A stretch of DNA of 64,000 nt from Methanocorpusculum labreanum Z (lineage in GTDB: Archaea > Halobacteriota > Methanomicrobia > Methanomicrobiales > Methanocorpusculaceae): the NCBI RefSeq assembly GCF_000015765.1, contig NC_008942.1, positions 1,740,963 to 1,804,962 of the forward strand, read 5' to 3'. Position 1 is the stretch's first letter; each line of letters starts with the position of its first letter. Both the position numbers and the translations under genes were made by a program. Positions 9,172-20,300 of this stretch are shown here, piece by piece. The notes below the pieces were generated by a model that was not told where the DNA came from, made no database searches, and was given only the letters and a program-made list of their open reading frames with translations.

Positions 9172-10137
9172 TTACGCTTCCAGACCGCTGGTGATCCTTC
9201 GTTCAAGGATGTACGGAAGAGCGATACCCAGAAGAATGATGATGACACCTACCCAGCGAAGTGCGGCGACCGGTTCGAGAATGATCACTGCGGCTGCAAG
9301 GACCTCGACCGGAAGTTCAGCCGAGTTCAGGATGGTCGCCATACCGGTACTGACTTTGGGAGCACCGACTGCAAGGAAGAAGATCGGGATCGCGATACCA
9401 AACAGACCAAGCGGAATACTGTAGGCAAGAGCATTCACATTCGTGATTCCTTCGATGACGGAAGATCCTCCGTAGACCGTTCCGACGAACAGCAGAACAA
9501 AGAGCATCCCGGCGGTAGCAATAAAGAAACTGCGGTTCATCGGCGGAAGTTCCGGGCTGACTCTGCCGCTCAGATAGACGAACAGAGCGTAGAAGAATGC
9601 TGCGAGAAGTCCAAGGGCAATACCGGCCGGATTCATCTCGGCAAGCGAGAGACCGGAACCGATGATGCCGCCTGCAAGGATCGTACCAACGAGGATGACC
9701 AGACAGGCGATCACTTTGTTTCTCGACGGAAGTTTTCTTCGGGTAACTGCCTCGATGACCACACCGATCCAGGAGTACTGGAAGAGTAAAACAACGGCAA
9801 GGGAAATCGGCAGGTATCCAAGCGAGAGGAAGTAACAGACCGTCACAAGAGCCATCACGATACCGGTGATGACGAGAGTAATCACGCGTTTCCAGAGCGG
9901 AAGAGTGCTTGGCTTATGCTTCGGCTGCTTTCTCTGATAGATGAACCAGACAAGAGCTACTAGAACGAGAAGAATGATCCAGCCGTAGAAGAATTTACCG
10001 ACCAGAACGACCGGGATTCCAAAACCGTTCATTACGGCGAGCGTTACGATAGTTGAAAGGATTGCATACGAACAGGATGCCAGAAGCACCAGAAGCGAGC
10101 AAAAGACAACCGAGTTTGATAATTTTTTCAGATCCAC
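9172..10137 (-). CDS. EamA/DMT-superfamily transporter
   Basis: The 321-aa protein has about ten hydrophobic spans in two halves, as in EamA-type drug/metabolite transporters. The second half contains ALRWVGVIIILLGIALPYIL, the usual final helix motif. A charged loop (residues 67-80) lies between early spans. It probably moves a small metabolite or amino acid across the cytoplasmic membrane; the substrate cannot be read from sequence. It is transcribed alone, divergent from the methyltransferase at 10276. Confidence 0.8.
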   Translation of the reverse strand: MDLKKLSNSVVFCSLLVLLASCSYAILSTIVTLAVMNGFGIPVVLVGKFFYGWIILLVLVALVWFIYQRKQPKHKPSTLPLWKRVITLVITGIVMALVTVCYFLSLGYLPISLAVVLLFQYSWIGVVIEAVTRRKLPSRNKVIACLVILVGTILAGGIIGSGLSLAEMNPAGIALGLLAAFFYALFVYLSGRVSPELPPMNRSFFIATAGMLFVLLFVGTVYGGSSVIEGITNVNALAYSIPLGLFGIAIPIFFLAVGAPKVSTGMATILNSAELPVEVLAAAVIILEPVAALRWVGVIIILLGIALPYILERRITSGLEA

Positions 10138-10275
10138 AGAAGACTCCTTTCAATAAATTAGGCTGAAGAATCTATAATAAATTATGCATATTTTGCAATA
10201 AGTACAAATTACTTTAGTAACACGCAAAGATATCTGTGCAAGACTGCTTTAACGCTTGACAACCATTATTGTGTC

Positions 10276-10959
10276 ATGGACGATGATGAAATTGGCAAAC
10301 GTACCCAGAGTAATCTGAAAATTATGAATCCAGTTTCCGAAACAAAGCTTATCCTTGCGGGAAACTATGCCGGTCTCAAACCTGGAATGTCGGTGCTGGA
10401 TATCGGATGCGGGAACGGGACCCTCTTAAATCTCTGGCATAAGGAGTTTGGCGTCTCCGGAACCGGCATCGAGCTGCAGAAGGAGTCGGCCTCCCGCGCA
10501 AGAAATCTTCTGCAGGGAACCGGGATTACGGTGATCGAAGGAGATGCCGCTGCATATATCCCGGATGAATCTTTTGATGTCGTGAGCGTTTTTGGCACGG
10601 CATTCATCTTCGGAGGGGCGGAAGCGGCTCTTCAACATCTCGCCGGACATGTAAAGGAAGGAGGCTGTCTTGTTATCGGAGACAGAGTCTGGAAGAAAAC
10701 AATGGTGCCGCCGGAGTTTGCAAGAGAATGGCCTGAGGTCCCGACCGCGTTCGAACTTACTTCCACGGCAAGGGAACTTGGATTCACCCTCACCGGCATG
10801 ATTTCGGCCTCATCCGACGACTGGGACCGGTATGAATCTGCGGTCTGGCAGAATGCGGCATCTGAAAATATGGATGAATATCTCCGACATATCCAGGATG
10901 AATACCTTGCCTACGGCAGGGAATTCATGGACTGGAGCTGCTTCGTGTTTCAGGGTTAG
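10276..10959 (+). CDS. Class I SAM-dependent methyltransferase
   Basis: This 227-aa protein has the Rossmann motif I VLDIGCGNGTLL at residues 40-51, an acidic residue ending strand 2 (GTGIELQKES) and the later motifs GDAAAYIPDESFDVV and GGCLVIGD. This places it in the ubiE/COQ5-like class I methyltransferases. The acceptor is unknown. Its 3' end overlaps the convergent corA gene by 4 bp, so the two transcripts must overlap. Confidence 0.8.
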   Translation: MDDDEIGKRTQSNLKIMNPVSETKLILAGNYAGLKPGMSVLDIGCGNGTLLNLWHKEFGVSGTGIELQKESASRARNLLQGTGITVIEGDAAAYIPDESFDVVSVFGTAFIFGGAEAALQHLAGHVKEGGCLVIGDRVWKKTMVPPEFAREWPEVPTAFELTSTARELGFTLTGMISASSDDWDRYESAVWQNAASENMDEYLRHIQDEYLAYGREFMDWSCFVFQG

Positions 10960-11900
10960 AGGATCCTTTTTTTGAACATCACAAAGATCAGGAGCACCGA
11001 TAAACCGAGGGAGGCAACTACAATGGAGACGAAGGCAAACGGATACTCGGTCATCGGTACCGGAACGTTCATGCCGAAAAAGCCTGCAACGACCATCGGG
11101 ATGGCCATAATGGCCGCAAAACAGGTGAAGAGTTTCATGATAAAGTTCACATTGTTATTGATGATCGAGGCAAATGCTCCCATCGTGCTTGAGATCGTCT
11201 CGGAATAGGTCTCTGCCATATCCAGAGCCTGATGGTTTTCGATGATGACATCGTCAAGAAGATCCCGGTCCTCTTCCTTTACGACCCCTGCCGGAATCTG
11301 GAGTTTGGAAAGTTTTTCCAGAACGGATTCATTTCCCTTGAGTGAATTGATAATATAGACGAGAGACTTCGAGAGGGCGAGCATTTGGAAGATCTCTTCA
11401 TTCTTCGTGGATTTTTTGAGGGTCTTCTCGATTTCACTCGTCCTCTTGTCGATCCTTCGAAGGATTTGCACAAAAAGATCCGCATTTCTGTAGAGAAACA
11501 GCAGAATGAACTTGACCCTATTCTCTGTTGAAAAATTCTTGATCTTCCCGGATGCGAACTGATCGAGGATCGGATTTTTCCGAAGCGAGATGCTGATGAG
11601 GCAGTCGGGCAAAAGAACGAAACCGGCAGGAATAGTGGTGTACGACTCGACATCATCCTCGGTCAGGAAATACGGCGTATCGATGAGGATGAGGGAGGCG
11701 TTCGTATCATGTTCGACACGCGGACGCTCCTCTTCGTCCAAAAGGATCGTAAGATCGTCTCTGTCGAGAGAGAGTTCCTGACAAACATACGACACCTCCT
11801 CATCCGTTGGACTGATGAGACGGATCCAGCAGCCTTTCGTGATGCTGTCCTGTTTGACCGGGAGTCTGCTCTCGTTTACGGAGGAGTATATCTCGATCAT
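10956..11900 (-). CDS. corA: CorA-type Mg2+/Co2+ channel
   Basis: This 314-aa protein has a long cytoplasmic alpha/beta and coiled-coil domain (residues 1-250). Two C-terminal membrane helices follow, separated by the signature GMN (FFGMNVPVP, about residue 273). The C-terminus is basic (FKKRIL), as is usual for the family. It transports divalent metal as a pentamer. TTATTATAT at about 11935-11942 (minus-strand reading) is a good TATA box, about 40 bases before the ATG. Confidence 0.9.
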   Translation of the reverse strand: MIEIYSSVNESRLPVKQDSITKGCWIRLISPTDEEVSYVCQELSLDRDDLTILLDEEERPRVEHDTNASLILIDTPYFLTEDDVESYTTIPAGFVLLPDCLISISLRKNPILDQFASGKIKNFSTENRVKFILLFLYRNADLFVQILRRIDKRTSEIEKTLKKSTKNEEIFQMLALSKSLVYIINSLKGNESVLEKLSKLQIPAGVVKEEDRDLLDDVIIENHQALDMAETYSETISSTMGAFASIINNNVNFIMKLFTCFAAIMAIPMVVAGFFGMNVPVPMTEYPFAFVSIVVASLGLSVLLIFVMFKKRIL

Positions 11901-12039
11901 GATCTGTTAGTGATTCATAGGGGACAGAGATATAATAAATGATTCCTGAGAAAAGTGGGTGGACTTTTGAAGGACCAAACCGAAAGGGTACTGTCAGAAG
12001 TCTCATCCCGGGGGTTTACAATCAATAATACAACCTAGG

Positions 12040-12135
12040 AGTATATATACCCCTGACCGCGCGGTGCGATAATGCCCCAGGATTCAGCAGAAATGCCGTT
12101 CTCTCTCAGAGAGATAGGCTCACATTTTTTCTATT
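12040..12135 (+). ncRNA. Possible small non-coding RNA
   Basis: A strong TATA sequence GTATATATAC lies at 12042-12052, followed about 70 bases later by the stem TCTCTC-tca-GAGAGA and T runs (12127-12145). No reading frame lies between. The layout of promoter, short transcript of about 60 nt and hairpin terminator fits a small RNA on the plus strand. CorA has its own closer TATA box, so this promoter is otherwise unassigned. No known family was recognised. Confidence 0.3.
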
Positions 12136-12170
12136 TTTCCCGTATTTTCGTATGTTTTGCTGAGGGGGGT

Positions 12171-12365
12171 TCAGTCTGAAAACATGCGCTGAAGATACTC
12201 AAACGCGGCAATCACTTCGGTATATTCCCTGCGCATTCTGGGGTTGGTATCCGGATGGTATTTATCGCGAAGATTTCGGAATGCAAGCGATGTTGTGGTA
12301 AAATCCGCATCCATAGGGAGCCCGAGGATACTGTATGCCCGTTCTTTTGTCATTTCTTCGATCAT
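12171..12365 (-). CDS. Stand-alone minimal J-domain protein
   Basis: This protein of only 64 aa consists of a J-domain: helix I (AYSILGL), helix II, the loop HPD in KYHPDTNP at residues 36-43, then helix III/IV (YTEVIAAFEYLQRMF). J-domains stimulate the ATPase of Hsp70 (DnaK). It lacks the glycine-rich, zinc and C-terminal domains of DnaJ and cannot be a full chaperone by itself. AGGTGAT directly before the ATG is a plausible ribosome binding site. It may recruit DnaK to a specific partner. Confidence 0.65.
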   Translation of the reverse strand: MIEEMTKERAYSILGLPMDADFTTTSLAFRNLRDKYHPDTNPRMRREYTEVIAAFEYLQRMFSD

Positions 12366-12488
12366 ATCACCTAATCTGTTGATTCATATTACATAAATAT
12401 TATGGGAACTTAACTAATATCTCGTATCTAATTGGGTTTTCATCACCTTTGGTGTGGGTCGAAGATCCAAAATAGGGAGTGTATTCTT

Positions 12489-13985
12489 GTGGTAGACTGG
12501 AATTTAATCGGGATCATTGCCGCATTTGTCATATATTTCGGCATAATGATCTACATAGGCTTCTTCTATATGAAGAAGAACAAGACCGTTGGAGACTATA
12601 TTCTTGGAGGCAGAGGCCTTCACCGGTGGGTTACGGCACTTTCGGCCGAAGCATCGGATATGAGCGGCTGGCTTCTTTTGGGTCTGCCCGGTCTTGCGTA
12701 TGTATCGGGCCTCTCGTCGGCCGGATGGACCGCGATCGGTCTTGCGATCGGTACCTATCTGAACTGGAAACTGGTTGCAAAACGTCTGCGGATATACACG
12801 CACAAAGCAAAAGACTCGCTCACTCTTCCCGAGTTCTTTGTTAACCGGTTCGGCGACAAAAAAGCCTATATATCGGCACTTTCCTCGGTTTTCATCATCG
12901 TCTTCTTTGTTGTTTACACTGCAGCACAGTTTGTTGCAGGCGGAAAACTCTTCAATGCAATCTTCGGTGTTGACTACACATGGGCGATGCTCGTCTGTGC
13001 AGCGATCGTCGTCCTGTATACCTTCACCGGAGGATTCAAAGCCGTATGTCTGACGGATTCAATCCAGGGAATGCTGATGCTTTTCGCCCTGATTCTCGTC
13101 CCGATCGTCGCGATCGTCACCATGTTCGGGACCGGCGGAGGATCCGCTGCGGCCCTCAACCCGGACATGCTTTCCCTCTTTAAAGATCCGTCCACCGGAG
13201 AGTTCATCTCGGTCTTTGTAGTCGTATCGGGTCTTGCATGGTCATTCGGTTACTTTGGTCAGCCGCACATTCTGCCGAGATTCATGGCGATCGAAAAGCC
13301 CGACGAGATCCCGCAGGCACGAAGATTTGCCATGATCTGGGTCATTTTGACACTGGCGGCTGCAATCTTCATCGGTCTTTTAGGTCAGGTCTTCTTCAGC
13401 ACCCCTCTCGCAAGCCCCGAAACGGTCTTTATCGAAATGAGTAAAGAGACGCTCGCGAGCTTCCTTGCAGGTATTATTTACTGCGGTATTCTTGGAGCTA
13501 TCATGAGCACGGCATCAAGTCAGATGCTTGTTGCATCCTCGGCAATTTCCCAGGATCTCTACAAGACCTTCATCAACAAGAAAGCATCCCAGAAATCGTT
13601 ACTCTGGTTATCCCGCGTAACGGTTCTCGTCGTCGCAATATTCGCGATCTTCCTCTCGCTTGATATCTCCAGTTCCGTCTTCGGCATCGTTTCTTTTGCC
13701 TGGGCAGGATTTGGAGCAACGTTTGGTTCGGTGATCCTCGTCGGACTCTTCTGGAAGAGAATGAACTGGCAGGGAGCTCTTGCCGGAATTCTCGTCGGAG
13801 GCGTTACGGCATTCCTCTGGTACATGTTCCTTGCAGCCCCAACAGGAATCTATGAGATGATCCCGGGCGCAGCGGCAAGCGTTCTTGCTATCTTCATTGT
13901 TACGAAGATCACGGCACCGCCCACAAAAGAAGTTACCGATACCTTTGATGCATACGTTAAAGAGATCGGTAATGAGAGAACCTGA
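12489..13985 (+). CDS. putP: Sodium/proline-type symporter (SSS family)
   Basis: The 498-aa protein has about 13 membrane spans. It carries the PutP-like segments LGGRGLHRWVTALSAEASDMSGWLLLGLPG near residue 40 and GGFKAVCLTDSIQG near 180, and the later SFGYFGQPHILPRFMA. These match solute:sodium symporters with proline specificity, although the exact substrate is inferred. The GTG at 12489 is taken as start because GGGAG lies nine bases upstream and the hydrophobic N-terminus follows at once. The longer frame from a TTG at 12432 has no such support. Confidence 0.85.
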   Translation: MVDWNLIGIIAAFVIYFGIMIYIGFFYMKKNKTVGDYILGGRGLHRWVTALSAEASDMSGWLLLGLPGLAYVSGLSSAGWTAIGLAIGTYLNWKLVAKRLRIYTHKAKDSLTLPEFFVNRFGDKKAYISALSSVFIIVFFVVYTAAQFVAGGKLFNAIFGVDYTWAMLVCAAIVVLYTFTGGFKAVCLTDSIQGMLMLFALILVPIVAIVTMFGTGGGSAAALNPDMLSLFKDPSTGEFISVFVVVSGLAWSFGYFGQPHILPRFMAIEKPDEIPQARRFAMIWVILTLAAAIFIGLLGQVFFSTPLASPETVFIEMSKETLASFLAGIIYCGILGAIMSTASSQMLVASSAISQDLYKTFINKKASQKSLLWLSRVTVLVVAIFAIFLSLDISSSVFGIVSFAWAGFGATFGSVILVGLFWKRMNWQGALAGILVGGVTAFLWYMFLAAPTGIYEMIPGAAASVLAIFIVTKITAPPTKEVTDTFDAYVKEIGNERT

Positions 13986-14003
13986 TCTCTCACCTCTTTT
14001 TTT
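13974..14003 (+). terminator. Intrinsic terminator of the symporter gene
   Basis: The stem GAGAGA/TCTCTC straddles the stop codon (13974-13991) and is followed by CACC and a run of seven or more T residues. This is a typical end of transcription. Confidence 0.6.
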
Positions 14004-14353
14004 CAAGAATTTGTGCTAATAAACTTCTCATAGATACGTTGCCGCATGATTCCTGACCAATTTTTTAAAGGTGGGCGAACATAACCTCAAAGGCGCATTT
14101 GATATGTAAAATCTTAAACATTTGTACTTCAATTACGCGAGGTTGCAGTATATCAACTCATATATCAGATAGAGAAACAACTGGTTGCGTACATCACGTT
14201 TAGTTAATTAAATTTACTTAATTCACACACATTATTCTAATAAAAAAGTGTATATAATGCGCATGCTCAACAACGGGGTCATGAGAATTAGATCTTTTTT
14301 GGCTCCTATTGCTGTCTAACCAAATAAGACAGGAGAGTATTTGGAGTAATGGT
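14004..14353 (+). promoter_or_regulatory. Long upstream region of the giant surface-protein gene
   Basis: The 350 bp contain no convincing gene. TATATAAT at 14251-14258 is the best TATA box and predicts a leader of about 75 nt. GGAG at 14343-14346 is the ribosome binding site for the ATG at 14354. An A/T-rich part with TTAGTTAATTAAATT at about 14200 may hold activator sites. Confidence 0.45.
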
Positions 14354-17300
14354 ATGAACAAAAACACGAAAAAACATGCAGAATCCAATATGCAGCACGC
14401 ATGGAAGATTCTGCTGGTTCTGCTGTGTGTCGGACTGTTCGTTGGAGCGGTCAGCGCAGCTACTACAACTTCGGTCGAGATCTCGCGGATCGCTGCCGAC
14501 GGAACGACCGTTCTCGCAAACGAGACGGTGACATACGAATGGATAAAAGAGAATCTTCCGATTGCCGGTGACGGAATAACACATTACGGTCATCAGGGGC
14601 CGGTGTTTGAGGAGGCATCCGGCTACTACGGAGATCCCTGGGATCCTCAGGAGATCATCAACACCGACGATGCCGGCGCTCTGCGAGGGACGTCTGTTCT
14701 TGATCTTGCATCTCTCGTTGGCGAAATCCCGGAAAACAGCACTGTTAAAATCATTGCCAGTGACGGATTTTCCCAAACATTCAGTTCCGGTTATCTCATC
14801 TCCCCAACAACCGAAATGGGACCGCTGGTCCTTGTCTGGGAAGTGAACGGTGTAAACGTTTCCGCAGCAGGAAGCAGCGGCGATGCATCAGACGGTATGA
14901 GGGTCTACTTCTTCGCCGATGATGGTGTTTTTGGGAACTATGATATGTTCCAGACCATGCCGGAAGGTGATTGGTATAACTACTCAACGATCTATCCATC
15001 AACACGCGGACTATCGGTGAGATCGGTTGACCGAATTAAGATATACACCGAGGAAACGGAGTATAACCCAACACCTACAGTCACACCCACAATCACACCT
15101 ACAGTCACACCAACCGTAACTCCCACGCCCAAACCGGAATATGATCTTTCCGGATTTGACCGTGTGGTCACCATTGACACTAGCCAAATCACTATCCCTG
15201 CAGCAGCACTCGGCAGCAGCAGCACGTTGAAAACAGACACAACTGCTGGAAATAATTCAGTTGCTGCTATGGTTTACAACACCTTTGGCAGCGATGTAAC
15301 CTTCTGGAAAGGAGGGCAGACTGGAAATAAATTTAATCTGGATACATTGCTTGGAAAAACCCACAAATCCGGAGGCTACTGGCATCTCTTCGTCGACAGT
15401 ACAGAACAGAGTATCTCAAGCTGGGCAACTGATCTTACCGTAACGTCAGGTCAGGTTGTTGAACTTGTTTACGAATCAGATACTGTAGGCGTTGAAAACT
15501 TCACCGTTAGGATGGAAGCGTCAGAAGATCCGATGTACATCTACGACAATGTCGTTGACATCGGAAAAACAGGTACGTTTACCGAGACAATAAACGATGT
15601 CCAGTATCAAATTCCCTGGTATTCGCCTGCAGGAGTTCTCAAGAGTCTTGACTTCGATACTGAGTATCTCGTCAGACAGAACGGAAACATCTACTTTAAT
15701 TCTTTCACAGATCTGCAAACTGGAATAGTCTATGCGGATGACTACATTAATGTCTACAATGCCGCTGATTTATCTGCAACACTCCCGGCGGATGCGGAGA
15801 TTCTTCCCGGAGATGTGATCTACATTCAGTTCGGCGGGAATAAGTACACAATTGAAGGTTCAACTGCAGTAATCCGTGCTGAAATATATGCACCAGGCAA
15901 AACCGCTACATGGCCGCTTTACCTGAACGGTGCTGTTGATATTCCATTAGACAAGGACTACTTCGAAGCAGATGCATCAACTCACGCACGTGTAACCTAC
16001 ACTGATGGAAATGGTGATGTCTGGAGCGGCGTCCCGCTGAGAATTCTTACTGGTATGGTCGATGATATCGAGGCAAACGGAGTTTCACATTATACCTTCA
16101 ATGCAACCCGTGCCGCAGCCGGTTATACGATTACTTTCACGAACGGCGACGGGACGACCGCATCAGTCAACGCAGATGTTTTGCCTGCAACCCGTAACAG
16201 TGATATGACGTATACCGATGCATATCTGATTGCAGATACGCTCAATGGTGTCAAGACCGCTCTTACCTTCGTCGGTTCAGCAGTACCTGCAAAACTGACG
16301 GATGTCCGTACGATTAATATGGATGTTTCTGCATTCGAACCCGTAGAAGAAAACTGGTCGATCGATTTGTTTGGAAATATTAACGGAACACTGGCAGACA
16401 CGTTCCTCTACGAAGCGGTGGACAGTGGATGTGCACCGACCCACAATATAACCTACACTGATACAAACGGCGATGTGTATTTCGGAATGGGAATGAGTAC
16501 GTTCCTTGGATGGGTCGACGACGAACATCCCCACGCACTTGCATCCGAGACGCTGTCCGGCGGTGTTACGATTACGTTTGCAAACAGTGCAGGCGACAGC
16601 ACAACCATAGATTCAGATATCTTCAAAGATGATACGAAAAAAGCAATCATTGCCATCTACAAAAATGGAGAAAAGATCACTCCAACGTTCATTGGTGAGG
16701 TTGTAGGGTTAACAGACCGTATCTCCGGTGTTTCAACCATTACGTTCACCAACTACCGTGCCCCGCCGGAAATCGAGGGTCTCACCATCATCAAGAAAAC
16801 CGCTGACGGTACAATCATCAACCAGACCTATATTTCCTGGCAGGAAATGCGTGACACATTCCCAGTAATCGGGGACGGAACCTACAACTACAGTATCCAG
16901 GGTCCGATCATGCCCGACTATATCGGGGAATACGGTAACTGGGATGAAGATGAACAGTTCCCGCCATGCGGAACCGCCGATGATCCGCGGTTCAAAGTCA
17001 ATGATCAGGTAAAAGGAACGGCAATCATAAACCTTACCGATCTTGTCGGCGGAATGAGTGAAGGCGATCAGCTGAAAATCACAGCAAGCGACGGGAAATC
17101 AGAGACATTCGTTGACGGATACCGGTACATTTACAACCCGGATGCGAGAATGGGAACAATGTTCCTTGCATGGTCCGATGACGGTATCGACGGGCCGACC
17201 GGCTATGATATTCTGTTCCGTCTGTTCATGACGTCCGACGACAATATATTCAGTCTCTGGGATATGCATGAGAGTATGGCAGAAGAGGACTGGGGATTCT

Positions 17301-20300
17301 ATGCAGGCCTTTACCCGACACCAGCCGACTTCTCTGTCTATAAGATCAATAAACTGGAAATCATCGTTAGTGAAACCGACGTCACATATGAGTATACCGC
17401 AGACACTGGGCAGGTAGAGATCCCGGCATCGGTTATTTCCGGTAGCGATGTGCCAAAGACGGTAGCCAATAACTCTCTGATTGGTGCGGTCTATAACACG
17501 CTTGACGGAGCGGAATTATTCTACAAAGTCGGACAGACGGCAACGTACTTCAACCTCAATTCATATGACGGTCACATCCACAAAAGTCCAGGCAAGTGGT
17601 ACGCATACATCAACGACGCAGAGGTTACTGAAAGTGAATGGGACAAAGTAACCGTAACGGGCGGTGAAACGGTTCGCCTCCTTTACGATGACAGCACGAA
17701 TGGCAAGACCTACAATTACTCTATCAAAATCACGGCACCAAATCTGATTGCTGCTGTGATTAAAGGAAATGTGACGATTCCGGCAGACCAGATCACTGCA
17801 GGCGTTTCCAAAGAAGTCGATAACGCATCTGTTATCGGTGTACTTTACAACACCTTGCCTGGAGTTCTCTTCTATTATGGCGGGGATACAACAACCTATT
17901 TCAACATAGAATCATACGACGGTAACACGCACAAAATTCCAACAAAGAATGATAAATGGTACCTTTCGGTCAATGGTGTAACCTTAGGTAAAACCGAGCC
18001 TGACTGGAGTCTGATAACTGTGGAAGACGGAGACGTTGTTTCCCTTATGTTTGACAATCAGACAGCAGGCACCGTTTCCTACTTCAACATGACCGTTGAG
18101 ACGGTACCTGTTGGAACCATCCTTCCGATTACTGACGGAGATGTGATTGTTCCTGCAGCAGATATTTCAGGAAGCGATATTGACGTAAACGTTCCAGGTT
18201 CATCACTCATTGGCGTTCTCTCAGGAATCGACGGTATCGGATTCTTCAAAGGAGGGAATCAGGGAGCATACTTCAACCTTGACTCCTACGACGGCCATAC
18301 ACACAAAAGCCCGACGAAGAATGATAAATGGTATGTCTATATCGATGGTGTTGAAGTAACCGAATCAAACTGGACAAACGTCACCGTTTATGATGATCAG
18401 GTCATACGTCTATTCTTCGATGAAGCATCAACCGGAAACAGCTACGAATACCTTTTCACGACAAAAGGAGGGACAACTGCAGGCTGGTCAGTCAAACTGA
18501 TCAACGGAGAGACGGAAACGATCCTCAGTCAGAGCGAGTTCGAAACGCTTGCAACGAAATACACTGCATATCCCTGCACGGATGAAAACGGTGTCTGGAA
18601 CGGTGTCCCGCTCTACGTTCTTGCAGGAATTGTCGATGATGACGATGCATCCTCATTTAACGAAGTTCTTGCCGGAATCGGCTACAGTATCCGCGTAACC
18701 GACTCTCAGGCAACGCCATACTCGACAAACTTTGACAGCGCAGTGATCGCGAATGATAACTCGATTATCGTTGCAAACACGCTCAATGGAGATCCGATCC
18801 CCGAATTAACAACTGCCGGAAAGCCGTGTGCCCCCCTGCAGATGAAAGGTGTATCGGCTGGACAGCTTATTGGGAATATCGGAACCATTGAACTGATCGA
18901 TGTTCCGGAAGATGGAAACCTGCTTTTCCTCTCAGGAAAGATGCAGCGGTATTTAACCCAGGAACAATATGACGGAAGCAATCATCACTTCGTGACCTAC
19001 GGCGATTATGAGGGCATGCCTTTGTACACGCTCGTCGCAACTATTGATGACGTGGAGGCGGGAATCCCCGGAACCTACTCAGGCAGTCATTTCACGTTAA
19101 ACACCAGTATCATTTCAACCTCACCATACACAATCCTCATTACAAGCACCGACGGACAGACGCGTGAGATTCCATCAAGCGAGATCGCATCAGGAAAAAC
19201 GGGAGCATTGAACTACATCATTGCCCAGAAAGCTGACGGATCGCTCGTACTCACAGGAAACAGTGTTTCCACCATCTTTGAAAACGTCAAGTCCATCGAA
19301 CTGAAAGGAGATGCTTATCAGGGAGATGACTGGTATATCCTCTTGGATGGACCTGAATTTGGCGTGTACTTAAGCAAGGCCGAGATTGAAGAGGCGGTCG
19401 GATGCGAATGGCATTACAAAACATTCACCGACCCGTATACCGGCGAAGTATGGTCAGGTATGACGCTTGCATCGCTCGTTGGATATGTTGACGATACAAC
19501 GATGCCGGTCGGTTCAAACCACGGGGGATCGTTCAATCTCCAGCTTGCAGAGAACGGATACACCATCATCCTGACGGCAGCAGACGGTTACAGTGCCGAA
19601 GTTGACAGCAAAGATCTGGCAAACAACAAAAATGGATACATTATTGCAAACAAAGTCGACGGAGAAGATCTTTTCAAATCCGACAACCTGAAGGAAAACA
19701 AATACCCGCTCAGACTTGTCGGAAGCGGAACCTATCTGGATACCGGAGATGCAAACACCTCCAAATTCACCAGTATCGCCGTAGGCGGCCTGGTAAAGAT
19801 CGAACTCAAAGAGTTTGCACCGGAAACAGAATCTCCCAAACTCACCATCGAAAAGTACGACACGGCTGGAAACATCATAGCAAGCGAAGAAGTATTATGG
19901 TCCGACATCTGGGCTGATCCGGCCACGTATCCAGTAATTGGAGACGGGGTAACGGTATATGCTTTCCAGGGACTTGTAATGGAAGAGGAGGGGGAGAAGA
20001 TCGGTCAGGGTGTTGGATGGGATCTTGACGAGAAATATCTCACCGGCAACTACAAAGTTTCCAATGCAGTTAAAGGAACTGCTGTTCAGAATCTGACCGA
20101 TCTTGTCGGCGGCATGAACACAACCGATGAGATCAAATTCATCTGCAGTCTCGACGGCTGGACAACCACACTGAACTACACGAACATCTATACACCAACG
20201 GTCAGACAGGGAACAGCCTTCCTTGCCTGGTATGCCGACGGTAAAACAATCCCCGAGTACTCGCAGGGTCCGCGTCTGTACTTCACGTCCGACGACAACG

